From Capitulum mitella (lineage: Eukaryota > Arthropoda > Thecostraca > Pollicipedomorpha > Pollicipedidae): 64,000 bases of DNA. Positions within the stretch are counted from its first letter, which is position 1, and each line of letters starts with the position of its first letter. A program made the position numbers and the translations under genes. Below the pieces are notes generated by a model. It made no database searches. It had not been told where the DNA came from and was given only the letters and a program-made list of their open reading frames with translations. Shown in pieces: positions 1 to 13,300 of this stretch. The stretch covers positions 22,742,144 to 22,806,143 of the forward strand of contig CP099849.1 of assembly GCA_030062745.1 (NCBI GenBank), given 5' to 3'.

Positions 1-3000
1 ACGAGCGGCCGGCCGGTGTAACAGGCGGAGGATGCGATTGGTGTAGGGGCGCGGTCGGCGAGCTCCGGCGTCTCACGGGTGGATCATCAGGCTGGCATGC
101 TCGGTACAGGGACGACCGGGCAGCTGGGGTCTCTCGCTCCGTCGCCAGTGGTGAAGCGAGTGAGAACATGCGCGGAATGGAATAGGAAAGGTCACGTTGA
201 CTGATCTCCAGACGGATCTGGTGATTTCTATGGAGTCGCGGACGACCTTGGTAAAATTCCGATAAAGCGTCTTATATGGAGCGGTACGCCAGAAAGACTT
301 TAAAACCAGTGTTTCCGGAGCAATAACATCGGGATTCCCGGTCTACCAGTGCTATTCAAACGACATCGTGAGCCTCTTTCTCTCGTTTAAACAACAGGCC
401 TCGGTCGACCGGCCGCTATTCTGGCCACATTCGTTAGATGGCGCCATTCCTGTTAAATTGGACGTCACAATGGAAGCAGAGCAGGTCTCCTCACTCGTGG
501 AGGGCAGCAGACAGCAACGAGTCGCGAGCCAGGCGTGCCGAGCTGTCCCGTTGTCGCTGCAGTGCACGCCCCTTGTTTTCCATTTCACGTCCTGTTTCTC
601 GTGCCGGAGCGAACGGGAGCTCCCGCGCGAGCGGAAACCCACCGAACACGGGTCAAGGAGCGACGACCCGGCTACCAACAGGAGCGAGAGCGATGCGCCG
701 CGTGTTGTCGGCTGGGCACTCCGCACTGCCACTGCGCCCCATTTGTTCAGAATCGTCGGAGCAGCACCAACCGTGTGCCAGAGGGGACAACGGAGAGGAA
801 GGATTGTGGTACCGCTGGTTTTGCTCGATATTTTGGTGCTGATCAGTGATGAGGGATTCTCCGGTTATCAGCGGGAGGTGGTGTCTGTCTGATGGCCTTA
901 GCACTTCTTCACAGATCTGACGGTTTTTAACACCCCGCACCGTAACCGTATCCATTCCTGCTCCTGACCGCAGTCTAACCCACTGGACGGTGGTATTGGG
1001 GACATTGGCGACCGTTTTATCGGAAAAGAGCAGTCTGCTGTGGCCTTCAGTCGAGGCTGGCCTGCACACAGGTACTCCCGTCGACCTCAGACATTTCAAG
1101 GGAAGGATTCGGCCGAGAGAGCTGCGGGAATGCTTTGTAAGCGGCTTTCGTGACGCTCTAAAACGCAGCCTAAGCCTGTAATTCCTCATTAACATCAGAA
1201 TGGAAGAACGGTTTACGGGTCCGTTGAGCCTGAAATTAAAGAGAATGTGTTAGAAGCCATTTGCGCGAAGACGATGGCTCGACGTCGCACGGTACATAAC
1301 ACTGTCAAAGCCAACTAGAGTAACCTTTAATACGTTTTCCCTCTACAGTCGCATAAAGCTGTACTCTATATGTGAGTTTACGCTTGACTAGAGCCACTTT
1401 TCCAGCAGATGAGAAATGTTCATTAATCCCATTCATAGCTGAGGCTTTACGCTCGATAACAACTCGACAGATCCTTTACACACATTCTCGTGCCACAACC
1501 TGACCCCTCATTCACCGCTAATCTAGGCACGTTCCGGCTGTGAACACTGGTGTTCCACTTCAGACTGCCTGCCGTCCTTCAGAGTTGGCTCAGTCCAGGC
1601 CTTCCTCCTGTCCAGATCGGGCACCTCTCTGCGCCTCCACCCATCGATCACATTCACAAGTCGTCGGCCTCGCCTTAATGCCGAGCCGGCACGGCGGCCG
1701 AAGCGCGACCGGCCGCAGCTCGCGCCGCGCCCCGCCTGGGGCCGCTGGGGGCGCTGGGGGCCTGAGCATGATGTCAAACGCCTTCGCGGAGGGGACGGCC
1801 GCGGTCGGCTAATGGATGACCGCGGTAATGTGTGTCCACACAAGTCGCGCTTAATGCTGCCGATCATGCCGGTGCGGGCCGGGTTTCTCAATAGCGGAGG
1901 CTGTCTTGCCTCGCCTGAATAATTCAACAGCAGGACACCTGTGATACGTCACCGCTGGCAGATGCCTGGATGGTGACGCTCTTTCGGCGACCGTTGGATC
2001 CATTCAAAGTGTTTGCAGACAATGGGACCTGTGCTCTGTGGAAAATTTACTGTACGGAAAATTGTTACAGGTGGGTTTGTAAGACAAATGTATGAGATGC
2101 TCTAACCTTTGTTTGCAGTTTATTTCAGCAACGTTGTGTCACTTTTCGTTGTTTTGGTAAGCAACGACATCAGGTTATAAATGGGGTGAAAGTGTCGATT
2201 GACAGGACGATTGCACAGTGGAAGGGCCAAGAAACACCGGAGGTCCACAATATAGCAAAGGTTTTCGGAATTTCGTGGAACTCCGCCGGTCGTTTTCTGC
2301 ACAAACTTTGATAGCGGGATAGTTTTACTCGGCATTGGTTTTACATTCTGCGAAGAAGAGCTGTGTACTGCGTCAGCACCTTAGTACACCGCGAGCTCCA
2401 GGAGGCCGTCTCTGAACGCATCGGAGCTATGCAGCCATGGCTGCCAACGAGGATTACACCTGATCAGCCCCGGTCAGGAATGTTATCCGTCGGTGATGGG
2501 GAGGCCTGGCGATGACCACTCGATCGCGGGCGATCAAAACCTCAGAACATCGTGGCGATGTTTGTTCTCTCTCGCAGTATCGGAGTCAATGTCGCTCCTG
2601 TTTCACTCTTGTCTCGCGAGATGGAGAATAGCTTGATGTTGTTTCACGCCTGCTGGAAGCTTCCCACGGCCCTCCACACCGCCGTCTTCACGACCTGGCT
2701 CCGCTGATTTCAGCAACACAACATATGCATGTAACTCCCACAGAGCCTTCTCACGGGAAAACAAACCAGCAGATCTCTCGGGAAAGTCGCCGGTAACAGA
2801 CCGGTTCGGCGCCAGTCCAGACAGACTCACTGCTGGCACCTGGCGACCTCCCCGCGGTCGTCGGTGGGCGCTGCGTCATCGGCCCCGTATTCCGGCGGCG
2901 GCTGGAATGGCCTTGACCCGCGCCGCAGCGGCTCGGCCACCCACCGGCGCTATCTCTATCGGCTTACATCCGTCTGCCGCCGCCGCGTCGTCATGGCAAC

Positions 3001-5779
3001 GGCGCGCTGCGCAGACGGCCCGGCTCCGACCTGCCGGGTCGCCGCCAGGCGGCTCTGTCTGTCTGAGGGCATGCTGGCTGTGCCTGCCTGGAGCCAACAG
3101 ACCACCGACGGGGGCGGCTGTGTATGCGCGGCCAGCCGTGAGGCCGAATTTATTGGACGGGATCGGGTGTTTTGGGATAGGTCACGGTCTTGTTGCAGCC
3201 TGGAGATGTGATTTGGGGTCGGGTCCGGGTGCAAAAGTGAGCGTCGGATAGACCCCAGCGAGGTACCGGTCGGATGCTATCGCCTCTGAGGGCTCGGGTC
3301 AGGGTGAGAAGGGCGCTAATTCATATCGGCACGGTCACGTGCAAGATTAGAACTCAGATGGATTACAACAGTGCGTGCACATCCTGCAGCACATGTGACC
3401 TTGGCGCGACTCAGACAGTCGCACTGTTTCAGCGCTGGGCACCAAACACCATCTGCGCAGTGATGTTTTGCGTTGTTTCCTGGAGAAGTCATAACAATGT
3501 ATATCCGAGTCCATATTCTGAATACCTGGTGAATCACCGCACATGCACTGTGCATAGAACATAAGACAGCAGCAAGAGCCACGACTGCAGCAGAACATTT
3601 AACTTTCCTCGTTCTGCTCGCTGACGCCTGCGCCGGCAGAGCAGCCGTAAAACCCGCAACAACCGGCACGAGGCGCCGCGCGCACCACTGCCGTCCGTCG
3701 CGCTCAGTCGCAGACCGCCGGCAGTTTGACGGTCGACAGCACTCGTCCGCGGCCGGTGAACCGGTGAACCGTCTCCGACGCCTGCCGCGCACTCCGACGG
3801 CGCCGCCTGCGAGCGGAGGCCGCCCGACACGCCGGCGCTGACCGCGGGCCGGGCCGGGTCCGGCGCAGGTCGACGCTCCTCCGGCTCGTCGCCGGCGGAG
3901 GGGTGCACCGCCGCCGCTCGGCACGCCGCCGACCTCTGACCCGCGATAACTGGCTATCGTGAGCAGCGGCTTCGCGCCCGAGTACCGGCTGTAAACGTGC
4001 GCCTGTCGACGTCGCCGCCTGTTGAGGCCTGCGAGTCTTCAGGCTGCTTGGTCAGGTGACGCCCGAACACAGCAGCTTCAGGCGTGCAAACATTCTGGTG
4101 ACGGGGATATCCCGGCTTTCGAGAGGTTTCTTCTGAGGCATGCCACCTGTTATGACGCTTCGCCGGACGTTTATGCAAAAGAAACTACTGGAACAGGTGT
4201 TTGTGCATTTGTTTCGATACGAGCCATTTAATTAAACTTTAATTTTTACGGAGGAGTCATAGATGGTTCAGTTTCTCCGCGGCAGGTGTCTATCAAACTT
4301 TTGCAGGGACTTACACCGTGCACGTTGGGATGCTAAAAGGTATGTTAAAAGATTATTTATTTACGCTGCCTTTATCTACGCCACAAGAGGACGCTCAGAA
4401 TTTCTATTTGAAACCAGGAGCCCTGCATTTGGCTGCAAATTTCACGATCTAAATTTCTGGGCAGCTCCGTAGCAGACATATGCATCGCGTAGCGGTGACT
4501 TAAACGACAACTGAGTGGATCGACGGCCGAATGACGGTAAGTACCCGAAAAACGGGTACTTGCCTGTTTTTCTTTTTTCCGTCTTTTGGCTACAAAACTT
4601 ACGATGCGCAGCACGATAGCACACGACGGAAGCCTGCAATGTTCCCTGCTGCGCAGTCCTTTCAGCTCACTTTTATAATTTTTCTCGCCCGCTGATTCGG
4701 CATGGCCTCCTGCATCGCACGTCTTCACCAAGGCTCTGTACAGTACAGGACAGGGTCGGGCCCTGCAATTAGCCGGATTCTGCTTCGTCCGTTTGAAGAG
4801 TGTTATACGCCCCAACGACGCACTAGAACCGCCCCTGCCAGTCCACTTGAGTTCAGCAGCGGCCATCTGCCGGGAGGCCAGCACCCACCACACAGACGGA
4901 CTGGCCGGCTGGGCGGCACGTGATGGCGTCACGTGACCAGCTGCAGCTCCCTCCCCCCCTGGTGGGCCGTGCAAGGGCCTGCAGACTGCTGTGGCGGGCT
5001 GATGCCTTAAATTTGCCATCTGCAGCCGAGTTGACAATACAGGCTGCAAGCGTCGTGCATTGTGTCTGCGGCTGCGACTGCCCAGGTGCATTCATGCCGT
5101 TATCACGTGAGAGTGGCCTGGCCATGAATGAACTTGGTTGATGCTCCGAAGTTGCAGCTTGCTGAGAGGAAAAGGTTAGCCGAGCGGTGTTTGGAGTGCA
5201 GAGAAGCAGTTACTGTCATGGCACGCGATATCATGGCAATGCGAAAATGCCGGTTGCGCTCTGTATCGTTACAGAACATGGTTTACCTCTTGCGTACCCT
5301 AGCAAATACCCTAATTTAATTCTTTTGAAGGATGCAGGCAAGCGTCAGCTCATCTTTGCAGTGCTCTGACTCGGTGCAAGTCAGTGTCGTCCACTGAGCA
5401 CACAGTCCCCCCGACGTTCGCCGTCTCTGGACCGGACGGCGTCCCACCGCTAACCACACAGATCGCATCGGCCGCCGCCGTGTAACGGCGTGTGACGCCC
5501 CGCCTGCCCGGACTGAGGCGCATCACGCGGCGGCTCCTCTGGCGGCGCCGCAGACGCGTCCGTTATACTCCCTGTCCGCTCCGAACGGTCTCTCGTCCAT
5601 TTCCAGATCCATCCCCACCGCAGAACGGTACAGCGTCCTCCGCGAGGCGCGAGGAATAAACGCGGAGAGGTGTGAGAAAAGTTAGTTCAGAAGGGTGCGG
5701 GCAAGGGAAAGAGTGGAAGAGCGCTGTTGATGAAACACCGAGAGTAAATAAGTGATGTAAGTCTGAAACAGGTTGTGAG

Positions 5780-6005
5780 AGAATGCGGAAACTTAGAGAG
5801 AAAGAATTAGGGGAAGGAAGTAAAAATGAAGCGAAGGAAAAGAGTACGGAAGAAGGAGAGAGGAAAGATATATATATATGTATATACATATATATCTTAT
5901 ATATATATATATATATAATGGCGAGAATACGAGAGAGAGAGAGAGGGAGGGGGTGGAAAAAAGAAAGAGACGGAGAGAGAGAGAGGCAAAGAGAGAGGGA
6001 GAGGA
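5780..6005. repeat. Purine-rich (GA)n tract with a central (TA)n microsatellite
   Basis: A + strand almost free of pyrimidines (5,780-5,868 and 5,930-6,005, mostly GAGA and GGAGA) flanks an alternating TA block at about 5,869-5,919. Confidence 0.85.
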
Positions 6006-9000
6006 CACGGAACCCTGCGGTGCGTTGACCCTGCCTGGGTAGCTGTGGACGCGCACTGCCCAGCCATGCGCAGCCAGAAGGAACGGCGCGTGGCCGCTGC
6101 CCTCCGGGCAGACGAAGATCGTGCCCGGCGCTAACGATCGATCATTTCTCTTTCCGAACGGCCGCAGCCGCTACCGTTAGGCCGGCCGCTTATGCACTCG
6201 GAGGTCCTCATCACGTCACTTCGTCACAGGGCCGAGTTCCCCGGACCGTGGCCGAGCTCAGAGGCCGTTTTGCTGAACGTCACGCCGCGGCGAAGCCGAC
6301 CGCCGCCGGGTATTTTTGCCGCGCTTCCAGAACGGTTGCGGCTTGTTTGGACTCACAGTCCGCTTCTCCTTGGCTAACCTGTGCGTAAGAATAGTTGTGC
6401 GAAGCGCTCCTAACATCTGCCACCCGTTTTTCTGTGATAAGTGTGGAATGAAAATGAGTCGAACTTCAGCGCATCGAAGTTACGTACATTAAGATGTTTT
6501 TTGGCCCGTCTTCCTTACGCAACTTAGCAAAACTATCCATTTTCACAAAATACTCATTGTCGGATGCAGTTTCGGTCGCATTTCAGTGAGGCAAAATGAC
6601 AACATGAAATGTGTGCCATTGTTGTCTATCGGAGCGTTTCAGACTTGGGCGTCCGTGAATCCCGAAGTGACATCTAACAAGCGTCCGGCTGTTAAAATCG
6701 GGCAACTTTTGTATAAGGAGATGGAAAAGTCTTGAAAAGTTAAAACCGGAACAAGGGCCCACTCCCAAACCGCCTTTTTTACTAGACGTTCGTCAGTTTC
6801 CACATGTAAGTGAGTGGCACAAGGTTGCACTGACAACAACGGAACGTGCTTTGTGCCGGATGCGCTGTTTGCTAAGGTTTTAACGGTTGAATGGTAAATT
6901 TCCTTGTTTCCTTTAAAGTTTGCGGGTGACAAAGGATGAAAAATTCAGCGAGACTATAAAGCAGAGAAAATGCCATATATGTTTCGGTAACTGCGACGAT
7001 ATTTTGTCAGTTGGGCAAGCTTTCTGCCTCTTTACCATTCTTTCCCGATTTTCGCTTGTATACCAGTCTGACATTACCCGACTAGAGCAGTTCCCCCCGG
7101 AAGGATCATTTCGGGACTATAATGATATGGGAGAAACGGTAGACGGCGGGCGAAATATGCTATCAGCAGTCAACCTCGCGGAAATCGGGCCATGAAGCTT
7201 ATCTCTGCGTCACCTGCTGCTCCAAGGCGATTGGCTGCCGCTGAGTGTTCGAGCCCCACAGCAACTAGGTAAACCCAAGGCCGAGTCTATCAGCGGATCA
7301 TCGCAGCGGGGCCCGGATTAAAAGAGGTAAACGAGGACGCAGCACCATGCCAAGAGAGATGGCACGGTTCAGTGACAAAGCCCGGTGTAGGAACGTCTGT
7401 TGGTTGGAAAACTGCTAATAAAAGCGGGCAGGATGAACATATTTGCGAGGAAAAAAATATTACTTCCATGTTCTGCGTCCTCGAGAGAAGATTTTAAGCA
7501 AATGGGACTGGAGATAAAACATTAGGTCGACACATCAACCGCACTACATCGTAACCATGCCTGGCCACACTCCAGGCACCCATCAGTTTTGTGCACAGTC
7601 GCCCACTGTAACCCACTTACGAGGTCACGGGTGACGACCGTGACGACCTCCGATTTCCAAGTCGGCAGCAGCGGTCGTCGGCCAACGCTGCCCGTCGGGT
7701 CACTATCGGCGGCCGGAGCCGGCTGGGGAGCACTGGGGAGCACCGGGAGCACCGGGAGCACCGGGGCCGCCGAGCACGTTCCGGCTATCGCCAGGGACGT
7801 CCCGCGCGGGGCACGGCGGGGAAGCACACCGCCACATCCTCCCGCCCGACGACAGACGCCAGCTGGTATCAACAGGCTGCACGTCCGTCCGGCCGGCCCG
7901 ACGTGCCCAAGCCAGTGGGGCTGCCGCCGGTATCGGCCCCTGTTGACGAAACAATGGCCAGGGAGAGAGCTCTGGCCGTGCAGGAGCAGTGAGCGGTCTG
8001 TTAGAAGCGCGCGAGCTGGCCGCGCGCAGCTGCACTTCTGGCTGTTGGGATTCCGCTCACGGCAGGTTCGGGTTTTCCTTTCTCCTGCGTTGTTCATGGG
8101 GTCCCAGTCGAGCTCCCTTCTGAGTCAGTCATGTCGAAGCGGAGGCCACCGGTGCTGACCCAAACTCTTCGCGACCACTGGGAGACCAAGATTTCGTAGT
8201 TGCCCTGAAATCTGCGTTCTGCTAGTGCACAAAGGGGTCAATCTTGAACCAGAATTAAATGTAGCTGTGTCTGATACAACCCTCGCACCATGCATGAAAC
8301 CCCGTTTTAGTGAGCGGGATTATGCCGCCCCTCGGTATGAATCACTGATGCCATCAATCAGAAGATAAAAATCGGGACGAAAAAACTAGGTAAACTGGCA
8401 AGCCGTCAGTGCTTTTTGTAGAAATTCAGTGTTAGTCATAACTTGTCGCACACCAAACTGGCATTCTAGGACGTTAAAGCTATGCTTGAAACATCGCTGA
8501 TGCTCACGTTTTAAAGCAAAACGAGAAAAAATTACCTAGACAGAGGAAGCATTCATTCTGTTCTAACCATGTGCAGAGCGAGCCGTGCACACGAGGCCGC
8601 TGCTTTTCGTTATCTTGAAGAGCTCGACAGCTTCTACTGAAAACAAAAACCACGTCCATTAACATTTGCGACTGCACTTTCGTTGATGCCAAAGTCGACT
8701 CAGCTCAAAGCACCAAGTGCTTCCCGTGTCCCGTGAACTTAACTAATCAGAAAGCACGCCTGGGAACGGAAGACGAAAGAAAATCCGTAACGACCCTGTC
8801 CGGGCTAAATAAATGGAGCGCGCCGGCTCTGGCTGGGCAAGTGGCGCCTGCCACGCCGCCGGCGCCGCAGACGGCGAAACACGGGGCTCCGCGGCAGGGC
8901 CGGATTTCCGCTCGGGTCACGGGGCGTCGGCGGCGGCCGACCCGACCACAGTAGCGGCCATTTCGCAACAGGTTTCGGCGCGACCTCTGCCCGCAGCCGG

Positions 9001-10359
9001 GTGGCACCGGAACTCTCAGACGGGATGGGCCGGGGCGGCGCGTTCACTTCCCGTCGGCACCAGGGCAGCAGAACGTTGCCCTCCCACCGTCGGTCGCCAT
9101 CACAGGCACGATCCCGAGAAAGTCTAATCCTCCCACGTTGTTATGGAGTATCGTGCGCGGGCACTCATCGTCCGACTTCGCCATCGCAGACTCCTGCTTC
9201 GTATCTCCCCATCAGCCGCCACCCTCAGCAGCACGAGGGGGGAATCTCGCCCATCCCGGCCGGCCGCGGGGCCTCGCCCGTCCTCGGGAGCCGCCGCAGC
9301 TCCCTGGCTGCGACAGCCGCCAGCGTCTGGCAGCTCCCCGCCGGCCGGCGGGCCGCGGCCGCGCCGGCCCGGGACAGCCTCCACCGGTCCACCCGCCCTC
9401 GCTGGGAGACCGGCAGATGCAATCGCGCCGTCCTGCTGCCGTCGTGGACCGGTTGGCGGTGATCGCCGGTCGGTGGGCGCTGCCAGGGTCGGCGGCAGGT
9501 GCGGCTGAAACGGCACAGCCCTCCCCGCCTGGCAGAGTTCTGCGATGAATGAACGGGGCTATTTGAAAACAGGGCCCGATGCAAAATGCTGGCGTTAAAT
9601 AAACACGGAACGGAGCCCATGCTAACATTACTGTACGCATGCAAAAGCCATGTGATAGAGGAAACAAGCGTTGTAAAACCGCGGAACTTAGATATGTTAG
9701 TTCTAGCCTAAACTTATGAAAGTCTGCAAAGATTTTTTTTTCAAAAGGGGCCTCAGTTGGCTGTTTAACTTCGCGCTTCTTCCCATTCCTTGATTTGATT
9801 CCTTCGGTTCCAGAGACACATTCGATTGCTTCTGTGCATTTCGCGCTCGTGCTGCCGTTTCGCATCTATCCTCCTGCATCCCCATTTGCTGTAACCGCCA
9901 CGACCATCACTTTTTTCACCAGCGGGCGTCCCGCTGTGCGCTCGCGGGTCCTTGTGGCTCGCCGCCGGAGCGTGACCTTCTTCAGGACCTGCGTGGCCCG
10001 ACCTCCGACCTTCGGCCCACATCGCGCGCCGCCGGCGGCCGGGTCGGCGCGCTTTGTGTAATGCTGTCTGGGCCGCTGGCCGCCAGCGCTTGGCCCGGCC
10101 GTGCCGCCACCACCTGCTGACGCCAGAGCGTGGTTATGCTCGCTCGCTGGCCCGCGAGTGTCGTGTTGTTTACTACGGGGTACTTGACGGTCATGTAAGC
10201 CCAAGAAAAGTTCGATGAGTCGCTCCTTTTCATGTCTGTACAAACAACTCGGAATGGAAAAACAAACACGTCACCAGACTGTGGCGACCTTGTCTGCTTG
10301 CGGTGTCCACGTCTTTGATGTTGGCTGAGTCCGCCGCGTGCCTTGACGAGCTCCGTCCG

Positions 10360-10365
10360 TTTCAG
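10360..10365 (+). promoter_or_regulatory. Splice acceptor before the first coding exon
   Basis: TTTCAG preceded by CTCCGTCCG and a branch-like CTTGAC about 20 bases upstream. It lies 12 bases before the ATG in strong context at 10378. The open frame upstream (ATG at 10303) therefore probably runs through the end of an intron. Confidence 0.55.
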
Positions 10366-10377
10366 GCGCGACTCGCC

Positions 10378-13300
10378 ATGGTGGTGAGGTCGGAGAGCGG
10401 GGAGCGGCTGGACGTGATCCAGCTGTGCCCGGAGCTGCCAAGCTCGCCCGGCTCGTCGCCGGCCACGCTCGGCTCGGACGGCCGCCAGCTCAAGGACGCG
10501 CTCAAGAAGGGCGACAAGCGCATCTTCACGCTCTACGACAACTTCAGCAAGTCGGTGAAGCGGCACCGTGAGAAGTCCCGCGAGCGCGAGAAGTCACGCG
10601 ACCGCGTGAAGCAGCGCGACAAGCTCAGAGCGAAAGACGAGGAGGACAGTGTTGCCGATCGGAACAATGCAAACGCTAGCGAGGGGCCGATGAAGCAGCA
10701 GCAGGAAGCCGACAACAGAGGGAGAGAGAAGACCAAGGAAAAGAAACGGTTCTATCAGCGCGACAAGTCAAAGGAGAAGAAGAAAAACAAAGATAAAACG
10801 AAAGAAAAGAATAACAAAAGCGGCGAGGAAAAGCTCAGCGATATTAACAATGACAGCACGTCGGACGCGGCCGACCTCTCTCGGCCGAGTTCGACATACA
10901 GCTTCAGAGACGACGCGGCCATCTACGGCGCCGTCGTGACGCGTTCCGACTCATCCCGCCAGGGCGCCGCCAAGCCGGCGGAGAACGCCGCGGCCGCGCC
11001 CTCCCAGTCCTCGGAGCAGCTCAAATCGGACCCGATGGCGACGGGGGCGGGTGCCGACCGTCCCGGCCCGGCCGGCGCCGAGCGCGCTGTGGACGTCCCG
11101 TACGCGGCCTCAGCAGAGGACAGCCGCGCCCCGTCGGCCGCCGACCCCGCGCCGGCGCCGTGCGATTACGGCACTCTCTACAGCCGGCTGGCCGGCAGTC
11201 GGACCGGCCTGTACGAGTCGCCGCTGGGCCGCTACGGCTCGCTGGGCGCGCGCTACTTCACGCTGGAGCAGCCGGCCGCGCGCCGGCCCTCCGACCACTA
11301 CTACGAGACGTTCGAGTCGGTGCTGACGGGCGCGGCGGCGGCGGCTCCCGCGGCGGCGCCCGTTCCGACTCCGGAACCCGTCGCGACCGTTCCGGGCGCG
11401 GAGCAGGCGGCGCAGGCGGCCGCGGCATGGGCGGCAGCGTCGGCGCCGGCGGTGGCGGCAGCGGCGGCACCGGCGGTGGCGGCGGCGGGGGCGGCAGCGG
11501 CAACGCCGGCGGAGGCGGTGCCGGCGGTGGCGGCACAGGCGGCGGCGGCGGCGCCGGCGGCCACCGCCACGGTGGCCGCAGCGGCCGAGGTGGCGGCGGT
11601 TGCAGAGGCTCCGGCGACAACCGTGAAAGGGACAAACGCGAGCGCGGTGGCCGGATTACGGAATCCCGGCCCTGTTCCGGAAGAACCCAGCGGCGACGTC
11701 ACGGCCTCGTCCGCGGAGCGGGCGCCGCTGACTCAGTCCGGGGCCACCGATACGGAAGTGGCAGATAGGGTCGACACGCCGGCCGCCGCCGGCGCGAGGG
11801 CCGCGCTGCAGGCCAGTGTCGCGCCGGCCGCGGACGGGGGTCTGGTGCAGGGAGCGCCGGACAAGGTCAAGGGCTCGCGCAAGTTCCTGTCGTTCCAGTC
11901 GCGCACGGCGGGCAAGGCGAGCGCGAAGCGGTCCTTTCTCAGCAATCTGCTGCGCTCGGACGACGTGACCTGCGACGCGGTGAGCGATCGAGCAGCGGCG
12001 AGTGAGGCTTCCAGGGCCAAGTATTTGCCGGGCAGGTACAGGGAGTTCTTCCGCGACAAAAAGGCGTCGCGTCTCGAGCGAGGCGTTCACGAGTCGGACG
12101 GCGCGCCTGCACGCCAGCCGGACGCTGCCCCCAGCACCGAGCGGTCCGGCAAGGAGGCCAGGAAGGAGGCCGAGTCGGAGGTGGTCGAGATTGAGCTGCC
12201 GGGTGTGTTCGGCCCGTCGCAGATGCGCGCGAGCCTTCGGATTACTCTCAAAAACTCCAGCTCGCGCGGCGCCGACGCGAAAGACTCGCGCGGCGAAGGC
12301 GGCTCCAAGACGAGCTCCACGAGAGCGGGCAATGTCGAGGCGGTGGTCGGCCCGGCGGCGGCCGGCGGCGCGCAGCAGCTGGCGCGTCTCGGCGGCAAGC
12401 TGGCGTCCAAGCGGCCGAGCGATCAGCGGCTGTCGGTGGCGATCCCGCCGGAGACGGTGGCGGCGCTCACGTCCAAGTTCAACGCGCTGATCCAGGCGTC
12501 CACGTCGGCCGAGTCGTCGCCGTCGCCGACCGGCACCAAGACGTTCAACCTCGGCTCCATCACGCTCGACAAGTCGGGCAACGTGTCCAAGTCGTCGTCG
12601 TTCCGGCGGACGGACCCGGCGCGCGCCTCGGCGCGCCGCCGCGTGGCCGCCGCGCAGGCCGAGCGCACGCGGACGCTGGTGAGCGGCGCGTCAGACGCGC
12701 TCAGCCGCGAGCTGGCCGGCCTGGCGCGCGCCGGCGTCGTCTCCGGCGGCGGCGGCGGCGGCGGCGGCTCGCGCTCCGGCCCCGGCTCGTTCCGGCAGGG
12801 CAGGGCGGGCGACGCCGCCTCCTCCAAGCCGGCCGGCCGGGCGGCGTCCTTCCGCCGGACGCGGAGCGGCGCCGCCGGCGCGGATGGCCCGCTGAAGCCG
12901 CCGGCCGGCTCGCTCGGCCGCGACAGTTTCCGCTCCTCCGGCCGGAGGCGGGCGGCCGACGCGGGCGACCGGCCGGCTCGGCTCCGGCGGGAGGGCGGCC
13001 GGCCTCGGCTGGACCTCAGCCGTGCGCGCAGAGCAGAGGAAGGCCGCCGTCGGCAAGCCTGCTCCGCCCGAGCAGGCGGGGTCCACCGCCAGCGACGCCG
13101 CGGCCGGGAAGCCGGACACCGCCGCCGGCAACGCTCGCGTCCAGCCGGCGGAGAAAAAAGTCGCCGTCTGCACGATTGACAAACTGGGCTCCAAAACAGC
13201 GACTGTGTCTTCCTGTGATCTCTCAGCAAACAGCACGAAAACATTCGAGACCAGCCTTGCGAGAGGGGTCTCGGGAAAAACGGCATTGCTCGAGGACTCT

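Larger units (their letters stand above)
1..10365. other. Upstream region with no supportable gene
   Basis: Both strands were read. Only short random reading frames, shadow frames in GC-rich patches and repeats are seen. GC- and CpG-rich patches (about 2.87-3.10, 3.62-3.93, 6.01-6.32, 7.67-8.00 and 8.81-9.53 kb) alternate with ordinary sequence. One or more of these may hold the promoter and untranslated first exon(s) of the ephexin gene, since its first coding exon begins at a splice acceptor. I see no protein domain, tRNA or transposon ends here. Confidence 0.5.

Noticed and set aside
368..892. 174-codon open frame near the left edge, and overlapping frames
   Set aside because: No recognisable domain, overlapping open frames on both strands, and no codon bias like that of the known gene.
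7180..7270. tRNA gene suggested by a GTTCGAGCCCC B-box-like sequence
   Set aside because: No matching T stem, A box or acceptor stem could be drawn.
10303..10377. Upstream ATG at 10303 as the ephexin start
   Set aside because: Its 25 extra codons cross a good branch site and TTTCAG acceptor; the ATG at 10378 has a much better context.
11160..11768. Long Gly-rich and Pro-rich open frames on both strands over exon 1
   Set aside because: They are frame shadows of the Ala-coding GCG/GCC repeat; stops are rare in such GC-rich sequence.
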